Source: an uncultured Lachnospiraceae bacterium
GTDB taxonomy: Bacteria; Bacillota; Clostridia; Lachnospirales; Lachnospiraceae
Reading direction: 5' to 3'
DNA: 64,000 nt
Assembly: GCA_910587295.1 (NCBI GenBank)
Contig: CAJULP010000088.1
Coordinates: 1 to 64,000 of the forward strand
Shown here: positions 14,571 through 24,367 of the stretch, piece after piece
Layout: each line of letters opens with the position of its first letter
How positions within the stretch are numbered: the first letter of the stretch is position 1
Position numbers and translations under genes: made by a program
Notes under the pieces: model-generated
Told to the model about the DNA's origin: nothing
Databases searched by the model: none
What the model saw: only the letters and a program-made list of their open reading frames with translations

Positions 14571-16687
14571 AGCAAAAGATAGATCACCGTAATGATAAGT
14601 CCTATACAGAAAAGCAGCAGACCAAAGGAAAGGCTTCTGCCTATAATAATACTATCCTCTGCCCACTCCTCATAAAGTATGGCATACTTATGCTGATAAT
14701 CTTTCTTTTTCGGATGCCTGCGCCAGATAGTGGCGTTGGCTATCCCCAAGATTCCGCCTGCCACACTGCCTGCCGCATGAGTGATTATGGTTCCTTCTTC
14801 CAGTTCATGCGGTATTTTGCTGTCCTTATACAACGTTTTTCTAAGTAATACCACCACAGTATCGATCAAGCTGTCAAATACCCTGCAGATCACCCCGAAA
14901 ACAAAGGGAAGAAAACCCAGCAATACCGGACGGTATATCAGATTTTCCAGATCCAGACGCCGATACCACCTGTCCACGTATACAGTGCTGCCATCTTTTT
15001 TCTTCATCATCCAAAGCCTTACTATGACCAGGTAGACCAGAATGCCAATACCAATGGAAATACCTGCCCCTTTTAAATTTTCCGGTGAAAACCAGGTAAC
15101 AGAAGAAAAGCCTTCTTTTGTCACGCCCATAAAGCCATGCCCCATTTTTGCCAGGCTGCCCATCACCAGATTAGGAAAAAATCCCATCACCGGAAGCAGT
15201 GCCGCACACGACGCAAGCACTATGCCGTTTGCTTTTTCCATATAAGCTCCATTCATAGCATCAAACCGGTCTTGGATCTCCCTGTCCGCATTTTTCTCTA
15301 TGAAAACTGCCGCATACAGTTTCAGCATATATGCCACTGTCAGACCGCCGCTTACCAAAAAGCACCATTCAATCCCTTTTAATGCAGACACATCAAACAG
15401 CCCTGGCATCCCCTCCCTGATCAGTTCCGTATACATGACAATTGCCTCATGAAGCAAGGTCTTGCTTATATACCCGTTCCAAAGGGGAAGCCCGCCTATC
15501 CCCAATACACCCATAAGAAAAATAAAATGGAGCAGAGGCTTTTTTCTCCCGAATCCCCTGATATCATTTAAGTTCAGTTTATGCACATTCATAAAAACCA
15601 CGCCTGCTGCCAAAAACAACACCAATTTGATCAGGGAATGGTTTACCATATGCAAAAGGCTCCCTTCTACCGCAGCCCATCTTCCTTCATCCAGAAGTCC
15701 TGATAAACCAACGCCTACAAGAATAAAACCAATCTGGGAAACGGAAGAACAGGCCAGCGTCCGTTTCAGATCCACGGAAAATAACGCAAGCACCGCCCCC
15801 GTTACCATGGTACAGACACCCAGGAGCAAGATTATGCTCTCCCACCTTACGCTGCCCGCAAATATAAAAGCCGTTAAGACCAAAATCCCAAATACCCCCG
15901 CCTTCGTCAAGATTCCCGATAGCAGTGCGGAAGCAGGTGCAGGGGCAGCAGGATGGGCTTTAGGAAGCCAGATATGCAGTGGAAACGCACCGGCTTTAGC
16001 CCCAAATCCAACCAGCAGACATATCCCTGCAATCATCAGCTTCTTTTCAGGAATCCCGCTGGAAGTGGTCAGGGCATACATTTGATAGCATCCTGCCAGC
16101 TCCTCAAACACCAAAGTGCCCGTCATATTGTAAATCATAAAAATCCCCATCAGCATCACAAGGCCGCCAATCACTGCCACTGCAAGGTAGGTTTCGGCCG
16201 CCCGCAGAGATGCCTTTTTCTCATCCTGGGCCACCCATACATAAGAGGTAAAGGACATCATCTCAAAAAAGAGAAACATGGTATAAAAATCAGCCGATAA
16301 AAACACACCTTCCGTAGCGCCTAATGTCAAAAGAAGGAAAAGATAATACCGGTTCCTGTTGCGGTAATGAGTAAAATATTCTCTGGAAAACAGTGTACTT
16401 GAAAACCACAACAATGCCGCAATACCGCCATAAAGCATCCGGAAATCATCCAACACAAAATGAAGGCCCATGCCGCACACTTCCGGTATCTCTAACATCA
16501 GATCCTGATGAGACGGCCCTGCACTATTCTTAGTCAGAAAAAATAACAACAGAAAGGCTGCCAGCTCCATGCCGGTGGCGGCATCCGCAAAATAATCCCT
16601 TCCTTTTTTATCTTTTTTACCGATCAAATAGCAAACCAACGCAGATACCATCGGAAAAAACACTACAAATCCCAGTATACCGCTCAT
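14567..16687 (-). CDS. NuoL/MrpA-type antiporter subunit (last gene of Mrp operon)
   Basis: 706 residues with about 16 membrane segments and the proton-conducting transporter domain at about 100-420. It has the conserved lysine segment GFGAKAGAFPLHIWLPKAHPAAPAPASALLSG and HMVNHSLIKLVLFL. The length lies between MrpD (about 500) and full MrpA (about 800); the MbhD/MbhE-like end of MrpA is encoded by separate genes upstream in the operon. It probably conducts H+ or Na+. Last of ten genes; convergent with the MATE gene. Confidence 0.85.
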   Translation of the reverse strand: MSGILGFVVFFPMVSALVCYLIGKKDKKGRDYFADAATGMELAAFLLLFFLTKNSAGPSHQDLMLEIPEVCGMGLHFVLDDFRMLYGGIAALLWFSSTLFSREYFTHYRNRNRYYLFLLLTLGATEGVFLSADFYTMFLFFEMMSFTSYVWVAQDEKKASLRAAETYLAVAVIGGLVMLMGIFMIYNMTGTLVFEELAGCYQMYALTTSSGIPEKKLMIAGICLLVGFGAKAGAFPLHIWLPKAHPAAPAPASALLSGILTKAGVFGILVLTAFIFAGSVRWESIILLLGVCTMVTGAVLALFSVDLKRTLACSSVSQIGFILVGVGLSGLLDEGRWAAVEGSLLHMVNHSLIKLVLFLAAGVVFMNVHKLNLNDIRGFGRKKPLLHFIFLMGVLGIGGLPLWNGYISKTLLHEAIVMYTELIREGMPGLFDVSALKGIEWCFLVSGGLTVAYMLKLYAAVFIEKNADREIQDRFDAMNGAYMEKANGIVLASCAALLPVMGFFPNLVMGSLAKMGHGFMGVTKEGFSSVTWFSPENLKGAGISIGIGILVYLVIVRLWMMKKKDGSTVYVDRWYRRLDLENLIYRPVLLGFLPFVFGVICRVFDSLIDTVVVLLRKTLYKDSKIPHELEEGTIITHAAGSVAGGILGIANATIWRRHPKKKDYQHKYAILYEEWAEDSIIIGRSLSFGLLLFCIGLIITVIYLLL

Positions 16688-16702
16688 ACCACAGTCTCCT
16701 TT

Positions 16703-18166
16703 CTAATACACCCCTGCTGCCACATTTCCAAAAAATTCCACGATCCGTGACGAATCAAGGCCAAACGCAATGATAAAAAAAGAAAATACAAACAGCGGAA
16801 GCAGCATCTTCCAATCAGGATCCTTTACATCCTTTATCGTGTCCATATCAAAATCATTTTCCGGGAAAAATCCCCGGATCACAATCGTCAGCATATACAT
16901 TGCCGTTAAAAGGGCAGAGACCAGAAGGCATCCGATTCCCACAACCGCCATCCTGTTGCCGCTTTCTACCGCCGCAGCAGCCAGATTCCATTTGCTGATA
17001 AACCCGGCAAGTCCGGGCACGCCCATAAGCCCCAGCGAAGAGACCGTAAAGATTCCAAATACACAAGGCATTTTGCGGCCCATGCCGTTAAGCTCATGCA
17101 CATAGACCCGGTCTGTCTGGTGCATGACTGCACCAGCACAAAAAAAGGAACAGATTTTCATCACTGCGTGGAACACCAGATGGCTCAGCGCACCTACCAG
17201 TCCCGCAGGCGTCATCATGACAACGCCAAATAAGATATAAGATAGATTACTGATGGTGGAATAGGCCAGTCTTCTTTTTAGATGGGTTTCCTTTAGCGCG
17301 CGGCTGCACCCGTAAATAATGGTAAACAGCACAATTGCCATCAGCACGTTCTGCGCCCATGTTCCACGTACAAACTCAATGCCGAAGCTGTAATACGTCA
17401 GCCGGATGATGGCAAAGGCACCGGATTTGACCACCGCCACCGCATGGAGAAGCGCCGTCACCGGTGTAGGGGCAACGCCTGCCCTTGGAAGCCAGGAATT
17501 AAACGGGCAAAGCGCCGCTTTCACCCCAAAACCCATAAAAGCAATCACGTAGACCAAAAGCAAAACATTTGTCCTCGTTCCGATTTTTTCCGAATCCAAA
17601 ACCCCGCCAAATACAAAATTGGTAGAAGTTCCGTAAATGATCACAAAAATAAGGCCGATAAACGCAAATGCCGCACCTCCCAGGGAATAATACAGATATT
17701 TTCTGCTGGCAAGGATCGCTTCCCTGGTCAGCGTATGCATCACCAAAGGAACAGTCACTAATGTTAACAATTCATAAAAGAAATACATGGTAAGCAGATT
17801 TGCCGCCATGGAAATGCCCAGCGTCACACCATAGGTCATCGTATAAAACATGAAAAAGACTTTCTCATGTTCTTCTTTTGTCATATATTCAAAAGCATAC
17901 AAGGTGGCAAAAGGCCATAATGCGGATACCAGTCCCCCAAAAACCATGCTCATTCCGTCAGCCCGAAAGCTGATGGACAAGTTTCCTGTAAAGTTAGCCA
18001 GTGTAAAAATGCTTTCTGTACGGTGAAGCAACAGATACCACACCAATAAGCTATTGAGGATCACTATCCCCTCTAAAAAGACTTCCATCTGCGTTCTCTT
18101 TTTAAACGGGATCAGAGGGATCAGCACCCCTGCTATCATCGGGATCAAAATAACTAACATGATCAT
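16703..18166 (-). CDS. MrpD/NuoM-like antiporter subunit
   Basis: 487 residues, about 14 membrane segments. Key segments are GFGVKAALCPFNSWLPRAGVAPTPVTALLHAVAVVKSG with the conserved lysine and SHLVFHAVMKICSFFCAGAV. A charged loop EEHEKVFFMFYTMTYGVT is typical of NuoM/MrpD proteins. It lies 18 bases after the paralogous 18185 gene. One of four large antiporter-like subunits in this operon, whereas standard Mrp has two (A and D). Confidence 0.85.
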   Translation of the reverse strand: MIMLVILIPMIAGVLIPLIPFKKRTQMEVFLEGIVILNSLLVWYLLLHRTESIFTLANFTGNLSISFRADGMSMVFGGLVSALWPFATLYAFEYMTKEEHEKVFFMFYTMTYGVTLGISMAANLLTMYFFYELLTLVTVPLVMHTLTREAILASRKYLYYSLGGAAFAFIGLIFVIIYGTSTNFVFGGVLDSEKIGTRTNVLLLVYVIAFMGFGVKAALCPFNSWLPRAGVAPTPVTALLHAVAVVKSGAFAIIRLTYYSFGIEFVRGTWAQNVLMAIVLFTIIYGCSRALKETHLKRRLAYSTISNLSYILFGVVMMTPAGLVGALSHLVFHAVMKICSFFCAGAVMHQTDRVYVHELNGMGRKMPCVFGIFTVSSLGLMGVPGLAGFISKWNLAAAAVESGNRMAVVGIGCLLVSALLTAMYMLTIVIRGFFPENDFDMDTIKDVKDPDWKMLLPLFVFSFFIIAFGLDSSRIVEFFGNVAAGVY

Positions 18167-18184
18167 GGCTCCATCTCCTCCTTC

Positions 18185-19657
18185 CTAAACAATCTTTTCC
18201 ATCAACTGCTGCAGATAATCTAAAACCCTTCCCGGTAGAAGACCCATAGCCACCGACAAAACTGTAAGAACCAGGATTGGCACACGCATAAGCAGCGGAG
18301 GCTCCTTTTTTTGCAGCTTTCCATAGTCATAATCCTCCCCCGGTAAAAACCCGTGGACGGAAATAGGCAGCAGGTAACCGGCCGTAAGAAGGGCGCTGAT
18401 CAATAATACCACCGGGCCAAGCCAGCCAATCACTCGGATTCCCGAAGACAAAGCGCCCTGTGCCAGATACCACTTACTGATAAAGCCTCCCATGGGAGGA
18501 ATCCCGATCAGCCCCAAGGAAACCACCGTATAACAGCACATGGTAAAGGGCATTTCCTTTCCAATACCCCTAAGCTCCTCAACCCGGGTCTTTCCTGTGG
18601 CATATATGATCACTCCGGCACATAAAAACAACGCAGCCTTCACAAACCCATGGCAGAGCACATGGAACAGGCCGCCCGCTATAGAATCTCCATTCATGAC
18701 CGCAAGTCCGAACAAAATATAGGACACCTGGCTGATGGTGGAAAACGCCAGCCGCTTTTTTAACACAGGTTCCCGGCAGGCCAGCATTGAACCCATGAAA
18801 ATCGTCAGAAGCGTCAGCACAAGCCAGGCGCTCTGCACCCATGTTCCCCGCAAAAAAGAAACACCGTAACTATAAAACACCACCCTCACAAGCGCTAACA
18901 CCCCTGCTTTTACGATCACTGCGGATAATACCGCGGAAGCCGGGGCTGGCGCTGCCGGATGAGCCGTAGAAAGCCAGCTATGCATAGGAAACATACCCGC
19001 CTTCACTCCAAACCCTAACAGCATGAAAAAAGCCGTAACAAGCAGGATTCCGCCATGACCGGCAGCGGCCTGCTCACTGATCACCCCGCCTGCGCTGAAA
19101 GTAAGGGTATTTCCGTACTTTTCCACAAAATAAAGTCCAAACAAAGACAGGTAGGCTCCGCTTAAAGAATAAAACAAATATTTTAAAGCCGCCATCACTG
19201 ATTCCTTTTTTCCATTATGAAGCACCAATGGAAAAGACGATAAGGTCAACAGCTCAAAAAACAAATAAAATGTGATCAGGTTGCCTGCAAAACAAAGGGC
19301 CGTAAAAACACCCATTACGATAAGGTAATACCCGTAAAATCTCTTTTCCTTCTGTTCATGCTTCATGTATACAAAAGAAAAACTTCCCGCACACAAAAAA
19401 ATGACCGCTGCCAGGACAGAAAAAAGAATACTGACCTCGTCAATTTTAAACAAGATCGGCAGTCTGTCCGTGAGATTAAAGAGTGTGTACATACCCTTTC
19501 CCCCAAGGCAGATTGCCAGAGCCGCCCAAAATGCACTTAAAAGCAAAAACACTCCTGTCATGGCCAGCAGGACTTTTCTGTTTTTCGGTTCCTTCCTTAC
19601 AAGGAGATATACCCCCGCCGCAATGGGGAATAAAATAGATAATGCAATGTACCGCAT
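18185..19657 (-). CDS. MrpD/NuoN-like antiporter subunit
   Basis: 490 residues, about 14 membrane segments, with GFGVKAGMFPMHSWLSTAHPAAPAPASAVLSAVIVKAG and HVLCHGFVKAALFLCAGV. The start at 19657 is supported by GGAGG five bases upstream (inside the overlap with the previous gene). Very close in size and motifs to the flanking subunits, so these probably arose by duplication. Confidence 0.85.
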   Translation of the reverse strand: MRYIALSILFPIAAGVYLLVRKEPKNRKVLLAMTGVFLLLSAFWAALAICLGGKGMYTLFNLTDRLPILFKIDEVSILFSVLAAVIFLCAGSFSFVYMKHEQKEKRFYGYYLIVMGVFTALCFAGNLITFYLFFELLTLSSFPLVLHNGKKESVMAALKYLFYSLSGAYLSLFGLYFVEKYGNTLTFSAGGVISEQAAAGHGGILLVTAFFMLLGFGVKAGMFPMHSWLSTAHPAAPAPASAVLSAVIVKAGVLALVRVVFYSYGVSFLRGTWVQSAWLVLTLLTIFMGSMLACREPVLKKRLAFSTISQVSYILFGLAVMNGDSIAGGLFHVLCHGFVKAALFLCAGVIIYATGKTRVEELRGIGKEMPFTMCCYTVVSLGLIGIPPMGGFISKWYLAQGALSSGIRVIGWLGPVVLLISALLTAGYLLPISVHGFLPGEDYDYGKLQKKEPPLLMRVPILVLTVLSVAMGLLPGRVLDYLQQLMEKIV

Positions 19658-19682
19658 AACAACCTCCATCATTTCCCGGCCA

Positions 19683-21197
19683 TCAGGAGAACATGGCAAG
19701 ACCCTGGCCGATCAGGTCAACCACCGGCTGGGAACTTACACCCAGAATCACGTTCAAAATAGTGAAACAAATTAGCGCTGTCGTGTATGACCTTCTGTTT
19801 TTATAAGCATAAACCATATCTCCGGCAGTATCGGCAGTATTGTTTATACTGTCCACAGGCGTATAGATACGAATCACTGTTTTCATAAAATAAATAGCGT
19901 TAAGAATGGTACTTATCCCCAGCACGATCAATGCCGGAAGCATTTTCCCACTATTTTGCACCGCAGCCTGGGCAAACAAAAGCTTACTGATAAACCCCGA
20001 AAAAAGTGGTACACCCACCATGGATAATGACCCCACCGTAAAGGCCACCCCCGCCCATTTATTCCGGTAAGCGGCTCCGGTCAGATCAATGAACTTCCTG
20101 CTGCCCTTTGAAACGTCCGTCAAACCGATGGCAGCAACAAACAATAACGATTTCGTGGCTGCATGAGATAATATATGAAACACGCTGGCCGCCATCCCCG
20201 CTTCCGTTCCCATACCGATCCCCATATAAATATATCCGATCTGGGCAACCGAAGAATAAGCGATCATCCTGCGGATATCATTTTCCCGTATGGCGCTTAA
20301 TGAGCCAAATATCATTCCCATAAGACCAAAGACAAATAAAACATCAATGATCCTGCTGTCATCAAAAACCGTTACTCCGATTACCCTGTAGACAATCTTC
20401 ATCAGCAAAAAAATATATCCCTTGGAAACCAAACTGGACAAAACCGCTGCCGAGGATACAGTAGAATATCCATAAGCGTCCGGCAGCCATGCATGAAAGG
20501 GAAACAACGCACTTTTGATGGCAAGGCCCACGCTCATCAGGGCAATGGTCACCAAAAGAGGCGTCCTGTACTGCCCGGAAGATGCCAAAGCCTTCACCTG
20601 CTCATGGATATTGCTCATCAGCAAATGTCCGGTCAGATCATAAAGCATGCAAATGCCCATCAATAAAAGCCCTGACCCTAAAAGACTCATGATCATATAC
20701 CGCACCGCGGCTTCAATGGTCCTGCCGTTCTGCCGGATCATAATCAGTCCACATGCCGCAATGGTATTGATCTCCACGAATACATATGCGGTAAACAGAT
20801 CATTGGTATACACCAGAGCCAGCAGGGAACTTAACATTAAATCCATCAGGATATAGTAAAGATTATGTTTTTCTGAATCTACCTCTTCCTCCAGCTTTTT
20901 ACGTCCGCCAAACAAAGAAAGCAGCATGATAATGCAAAAAAACAATGCCGTTCCCGCTTCCAGCACACCGGCACGTATTTCATTTCCCCAGGGCGCAGGA
21001 AAATGCCCCATCATATAAGTATAACTTTCCCCTTTTCTCATCAGATAAAGGAGTAAAACCCAGGAAAGCACGCCTGATATAAAAATTACCGCCGTATTTA
21101 CCCACTTAGCCGCTTTTCCCGGAAGTACGGAACTGATGATCCCGGAAAGCATAGACAATATGATAGAAAAGAAAGGGAAATTCTGCACAAAATCCAT
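19683..21197 (-). CDS. mrpD: MrpD-like antiporter subunit
   Basis: 504 residues, about 14 membrane segments; contains SVGLAIKSALFPFHAWLPDAYGYSTVSSAAVLSSLVSKG and HILSHAATKSLLFVA. The AIKSALFPFHAWLPDAY pattern is the one seen in true MrpD proteins, so this is the best candidate for the canonical D subunit. It directly follows the MrpC gene, as in Bacillus mrp operons. Confidence 0.87.
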   Translation of the reverse strand: MDFVQNFPFFSIILSMLSGIISSVLPGKAAKWVNTAVIFISGVLSWVLLLYLMRKGESYTYMMGHFPAPWGNEIRAGVLEAGTALFFCIIMLLSLFGGRKKLEEEVDSEKHNLYYILMDLMLSSLLALVYTNDLFTAYVFVEINTIAACGLIMIRQNGRTIEAAVRYMIMSLLGSGLLLMGICMLYDLTGHLLMSNIHEQVKALASSGQYRTPLLVTIALMSVGLAIKSALFPFHAWLPDAYGYSTVSSAAVLSSLVSKGYIFLLMKIVYRVIGVTVFDDSRIIDVLFVFGLMGMIFGSLSAIRENDIRRMIAYSSVAQIGYIYMGIGMGTEAGMAASVFHILSHAATKSLLFVAAIGLTDVSKGSRKFIDLTGAAYRNKWAGVAFTVGSLSMVGVPLFSGFISKLLFAQAAVQNSGKMLPALIVLGISTILNAIYFMKTVIRIYTPVDSINNTADTAGDMVYAYKNRRSYTTALICFTILNVILGVSSQPVVDLIGQGLAMFS

Positions 21198-21571
21198 TAT
21201 AACCCCTCCTTTCTCAGTCTCATGGAAATCTCATCTAAATCCAGTGTATGATACCGTTTGTATAATCGGATGGTCAAAGACAGCATCAAAGCAGAAACAG
21301 ATACCGAAACCACGATACCTGTAAGCACAAGACCGCTGGGTATGGGATTGATGTATGTCTCCGCTTCCTGGATACCATCCACGATAATAGGCACTACCCT
21401 TCCGTTTATATAACCTTTTTCCGCCAGAAATAAGTAAACGGCGGAATCCATGATATTCAGTCCTATAATTTTTTTAATGAGGTTTTTCTGAAGCAGCAAG
21501 TTCATAAATCCGATGACAAAAAGGACCATCGCCACCGCTTCCCCATAATTGGTCAACAGATTGCCGCCCAT
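21197..21571 (-). CDS. mrpC: MrpC/NuoK-like subunit
   Basis: About 124 residues with three membrane segments, ending in a charged tail (LDLDEISMRLRKEGL). NLIKKIIGLNIMDSAVYLF and PSGLVLTGIVVSVSVSALMLSL match the NuoK/MrpC family, which also carries conserved membrane acidic residues. The ATG at 21571 lies one base after the MrpB stop and uses AAAGGAG inside that gene; the longer frame is not needed. Confidence 0.88.
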   Translation of the reverse strand: MGGNLLTNYGEAVAMVLFVIGFMNLLLQKNLIKKIIGLNIMDSAVYLFLAEKGYINGRVVPIIVDGIQEAETYINPIPSGLVLTGIVVSVSVSALMLSLTIRLYKRYHTLDLDEISMRLRKEGL

Positions 21572-21572
21572 C

Positions 21573-22532
21573 TTAAAAATCTCCTTTACGAAACATGACA
21601 TAAAATGTATACATGGTACACGCAACTACCATCCCCACACAGATATTGAGCGGCAGGATCAGTCCGCTGCTTAAAATATGCCCTGCTTCCCCTAATGGGA
21701 TATGACTGTCCAAATGATTTGCCCCCGTAAAAAAAGAATAGCTTTTTGCAAGGCAGTAAAAGGTAAGGGCCACAAAGCAGACTGCCTTATAGGTTTTTTC
21801 CGTAAACATTTTCTCTGCTTTTTCAAAACCAAAAGCCGTCAGGTACAAGATCAGCCCTGCCCCGATAATTGCGCCACCGGAAAAACCGCCTCCCGGTGAT
21901 AAATGCCCGTTTAAGATCACATAAATCCCATAGATAATGATGACCGGAACTAAAATTGCCGCACTTGCCTGCAGGATCACATCATTTTTAGGTTCAAACA
22001 CACGGTCATCCTCTTCTTTTTCCCCACTGCCTTTTTTCTTTCTGTGCAGCAGGATCAATACTGTGACCGTAGCGATAAAAAGCACATTTGACTCACCAAA
22101 GGTATCAAATGCCCTGTAATCTAAAATCATACCGGTGACCACATTCACTGCCCCGGTCTCCTCGAGACCTTTTTCGATGTACCGTTTCGGTACTTCATTG
22201 TTAGCCGGATTAGAAGCATTTCCCGTTCCCGGCAGGCAGGAAACCGTATAAAGCAAAAGCCCTGCCAGCACAATGGAAAAAAAGATAGCCGCTATCACGT
22301 AAATCTTATGAAAAAGAACCAGCTTCCGGTTTTTTTCCACGTCATAAACCTTATCATGGATCATCTGCCTTTCGGACATTCTTTCCAAAATCGTGGACTC
22401 CGGTGTTTCTATCTCCTTTTGGGGCTGCATTTCCACTTCACCTAAATAAGGATCCTTACTTCCGGAAAGCCACCTGAAAAAATGGAAGGCAAAGGTTTTT
22501 TCATATTCCTTCTGGGGCTTTAGTCTGCTCAT
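21573..22532 (-). CDS. mrpB: MbhE-MrpB fusion subunit
   Basis: 319 residues. The first 90 residues are a soluble charged region and a membrane segment. Residues about 95-165 (VTGMILDYRAFDTFGESNVLFIATV) match MbhE, the domain usually found at the end of MrpA. Residues about 185-319 match MrpB with GHLSPGGGFSGGAIIGAGLIL. Fusion of the two is known in some Clostridia and archaeal-type Mbh modules. The gene order supports an Mrp complex whose MrpA is split over several genes. Confidence 0.85.
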   Translation of the reverse strand: MSRLKPQKEYEKTFAFHFFRWLSGSKDPYLGEVEMQPQKEIETPESTILERMSERQMIHDKVYDVEKNRKLVLFHKIYVIAAIFFSIVLAGLLLYTVSCLPGTGNASNPANNEVPKRYIEKGLEETGAVNVVTGMILDYRAFDTFGESNVLFIATVTVLILLHRKKKGSGEKEEDDRVFEPKNDVILQASAAILVPVIIIYGIYVILNGHLSPGGGFSGGAIIGAGLILYLTAFGFEKAEKMFTEKTYKAVCFVALTFYCLAKSYSFFTGANHLDSHIPLGEAGHILSSGLILPLNICVGMVVACTMYTFYVMFRKGDF

Positions 22533-22815
22533 TCCTGTCCTCCTTTCCTTTTCCCTGTTTTACATCCTTATCATCCTCTATCCGGATGGCATGGATCTTT
22601 TTCAGGGTAGCAAAAAACAAAAGGCTGGTGACCCCCGCCCCCACAGCCGCTTCGGTAATTGCCAGATCCGGAGACTCCAGACAAACCCAGATCATGGACA
22701 TGATAAGGCTGTAGGACATATAGATCAGAATAGAGTTTAAAATATTTTTAGAAAAGCTGACGGAAATTGCACACACCACCAAAAAGACAAGTAACGTACA
22801 TTGGAACAATATCAT
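22501..22815 (-). CDS. MbhD-like subunit (DUF4040)
   Basis: 104 residues, three membrane segments, with SPDLAITEAAVGAGVTSLLFF, the hallmark of MbhD/DUF4040, equivalent to the first part of the MrpA C-terminus. The tail after residue 85 is very charged. Overlaps both neighbours, so it is translationally coupled in the operon. Confidence 0.85.
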   Translation of the reverse strand: MILFQCTLLVFLVVCAISVSFSKNILNSILIYMSYSLIMSMIWVCLESPDLAITEAAVGAGVTSLLFFATLKKIHAIRIEDDKDVKQGKGKEDRNEQTKAPEGI

Positions 22816-23198
22816 TGTCCTTTTCCTCCTTCTGCTTTTTCTTCTTTGCCCGCAAGCTCCTTTTCCAATTTTTCCAGATTAGAATATGCCTTGCAGTTTT
22901 CCAGCAGCCTTTCATTGGTAGCCACTTCCAGCTTAGCAAGCAAATGAGAAGACACCGGAGAAGCAAGCCACAAAAAGACAACGATAAGCCCCATCTTTAA
23001 AGTGGTAAAATTCCAGCCCGAAAAAATCATCAGCCCTACCAGTGAAAAACTGATTCCCAATGTATCTCCCATGGCTGCGGCATGCATCCGGTTCAACACA
23101 TATTTAAAATGAAATACTCCGTATAATTCGATCAGAAATATGCCAAGGCCGCACGCCAAAAGCCCGCCGCCTGCCAATAACCTGACCCATTCAATCAT
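22812..23198 (-). CDS. mrpG: MrpG subunit
   Basis: About 128 residues, three membrane segments, with GVFHFKYVLNRMHAAAMGDTLG, the MrpG/PhaG signature. A charged C-terminus (LEKELAGKEEKAEGGKGQ) extends beyond the usual family end. MIEWVRLLAGG was taken as start; an ATG at 23222 is possible but lacks a ribosome site. Confidence 0.85.
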   Translation of the reverse strand: MIEWVRLLAGGGLLACGLGIFLIELYGVFHFKYVLNRMHAAAMGDTLGISFSLVGLMIFSGWNFTTLKMGLIVVFLWLASPVSSHLLAKLEVATNERLLENCKAYSNLEKLEKELAGKEEKAEGGKGQ

Positions 23199-23508
23199 CC
23201 CCAACAAAAACACCCCCTTCATTCTTGCTTGCCCGGTCAGCCTGCTTACGCCTTTCTTCCTCGTATACCCCTATGTATACCTTGGAGATCACGATCACCG
23301 CAAGGAAGCTCACCATCGCGTAGATCAGGCAGATATCAATCAGGAAACCTTCATCCAGTAACAGGGATAATGCTGCGATCATGACCATAACCATGGTTCC
23401 CATCATGTTGACCGCCACAATACGATCGGAAACCCGCGGTCCTTTGACCGCCCGGACTAAACAGGCAAACAACATAAACGCCAGAATAACCAGCATCGCT
23501 ATATACAT
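23191..23508 (-). CDS. mrpF: MrpF subunit
   Basis: 105 residues, three membrane segments; VKGPRVSDRIVAVNMMGT and DICLIYAMVSFLAVI match MrpF. It starts one base after the MrpE stop and overlaps MrpG. Confidence 0.88.
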   Translation of the reverse strand: MYIAMLVILAFMLFACLVRAVKGPRVSDRIVAVNMMGTMVMVMIAALSLLLDEGFLIDICLIYAMVSFLAVIVISKVYIGVYEEERRKQADRASKNEGGVFVGDD

Positions 23509-23509
23509 A

Positions 23510-23974
23510 TCAATCCATCCTTTCCAGCCTTTTCAGCAAAGTTACAAACAGGGAATTGTTGATCCCTTTTGCCAATTCCTTATCAAGACAATGGACCACA
23601 TACTCATTTTCTTCCAAAGATACCGTAATGGTTCCCGGCGTTAACGTGATTGAATTAGCCAGCAGGATCCGCGCAGGCGCTGTCTTTAAATCCGTCCTGA
23701 ACCTGACCACCACCGGCTCAAGCTCATACCTTGATGACATGATCATCTTGATGACCGCAAAATTTGCCTTAATGATCTCTTTGATCAACACAAAGATATA
23801 TTGAAGGATCAGAAAAAATTTTTTACATAAAAGTACGTCCATCCGCGGTTTATAATTCATAAATCTGCAGATAAACCAATACATTGCCCCGGAAATCACC
23901 GCGCCAAATGCTGCAATTTCCCATGTAAACTGCCCGTTAAAGATGATCCATATAAGAAAAAATATCAAATACAC
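23510..23974 (-). CDS. mrpE: MrpE subunit (first gene of the Mrp operon)
   Basis: 154 residues, GTG start with GGAGG nine bases upstream. Two N-terminal membrane segments, then a soluble domain with ANSITLTPGTITVSLEENEYVVHCL, the MrpE signature. It begins the operon E-F-G-MbhD-B-C-D-D-D-L. The complex is expected to exchange Na+ (or other cations) for H+ at the membrane. No hydrogenase or dehydrogenase genes are in the visible operon. Confidence 0.9.
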   Translation of the reverse strand: MYLIFFLIWIIFNGQFTWEIAAFGAVISGAMYWFICRFMNYKPRMDVLLCKKFFLILQYIFVLIKEIIKANFAVIKMIMSSRYELEPVVVRFRTDLKTAPARILLANSITLTPGTITVSLEENEYVVHCLDKELAKGINNSLFVTLLKRLERMD

Positions 23975-23998
23975 GATGTTTCCTCCATACCGTATGGA

Positions 23999-24025
23999 AA
24001 CAGGTGCGGCTTACGCCAACACCTG
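23999..24025 (-). terminator. Possible terminator after thioredoxin
   Basis: ACAGGTG and CACCTGT form a seven-base stem across the thioredoxin stop, followed by TTTCC on the minus strand. Weak; may allow read-through into mrpE. Confidence 0.45.
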
Positions 24026-24331
24026 TTTGATTTTTTCCTGTAATGCTGTTTTAGAAACTGCCCCTACCACGGTATCCACCGCCTTGCCATCCAAAAACAG
24101 GACGAACGTGGGAATTGACATGACCCGGAACATACTTGCCGTCTGCGGGTTTTCATCTACATTGCATTTTCCTACTTTGCAGGTTCCTTCAAATTCTTCG
24201 GAAAGCTGTGCCACAAGCGGCGCCATCATTTTACACGGCCCGCACCAGTCTGCATAAAAATCCACCAGAACCGGCAGCTTGCTTTCCTTTACCTCTGCGT
24301 CAAAATTTCCGTCTGTAATCTTCACTTCCAT
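24011..24331 (-). CDS. trxA: Thioredoxin
   Basis: 106 residues, the usual length. The active site is WCGPCKM (residues about 28-34), with the cis-proline segment SIPTFVLF. It reduces protein disulfides in the cytoplasm. AAAGGAG precedes the ATG. It lies between trmB and the Mrp operon on the same strand. Confidence 0.93.
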   Translation of the reverse strand: MEVKITDGNFDAEVKESKLPVLVDFYADWCGPCKMMAPLVAQLSEEFEGTCKVGKCNVDENPQTASMFRVMSIPTFVLFLDGKAVDTVVGAVSKTALQEKIKQVLA

Positions 24332-24367
24332 ATCTTACTCCTTTCCAATCCCTCGGATTACGCCTTA

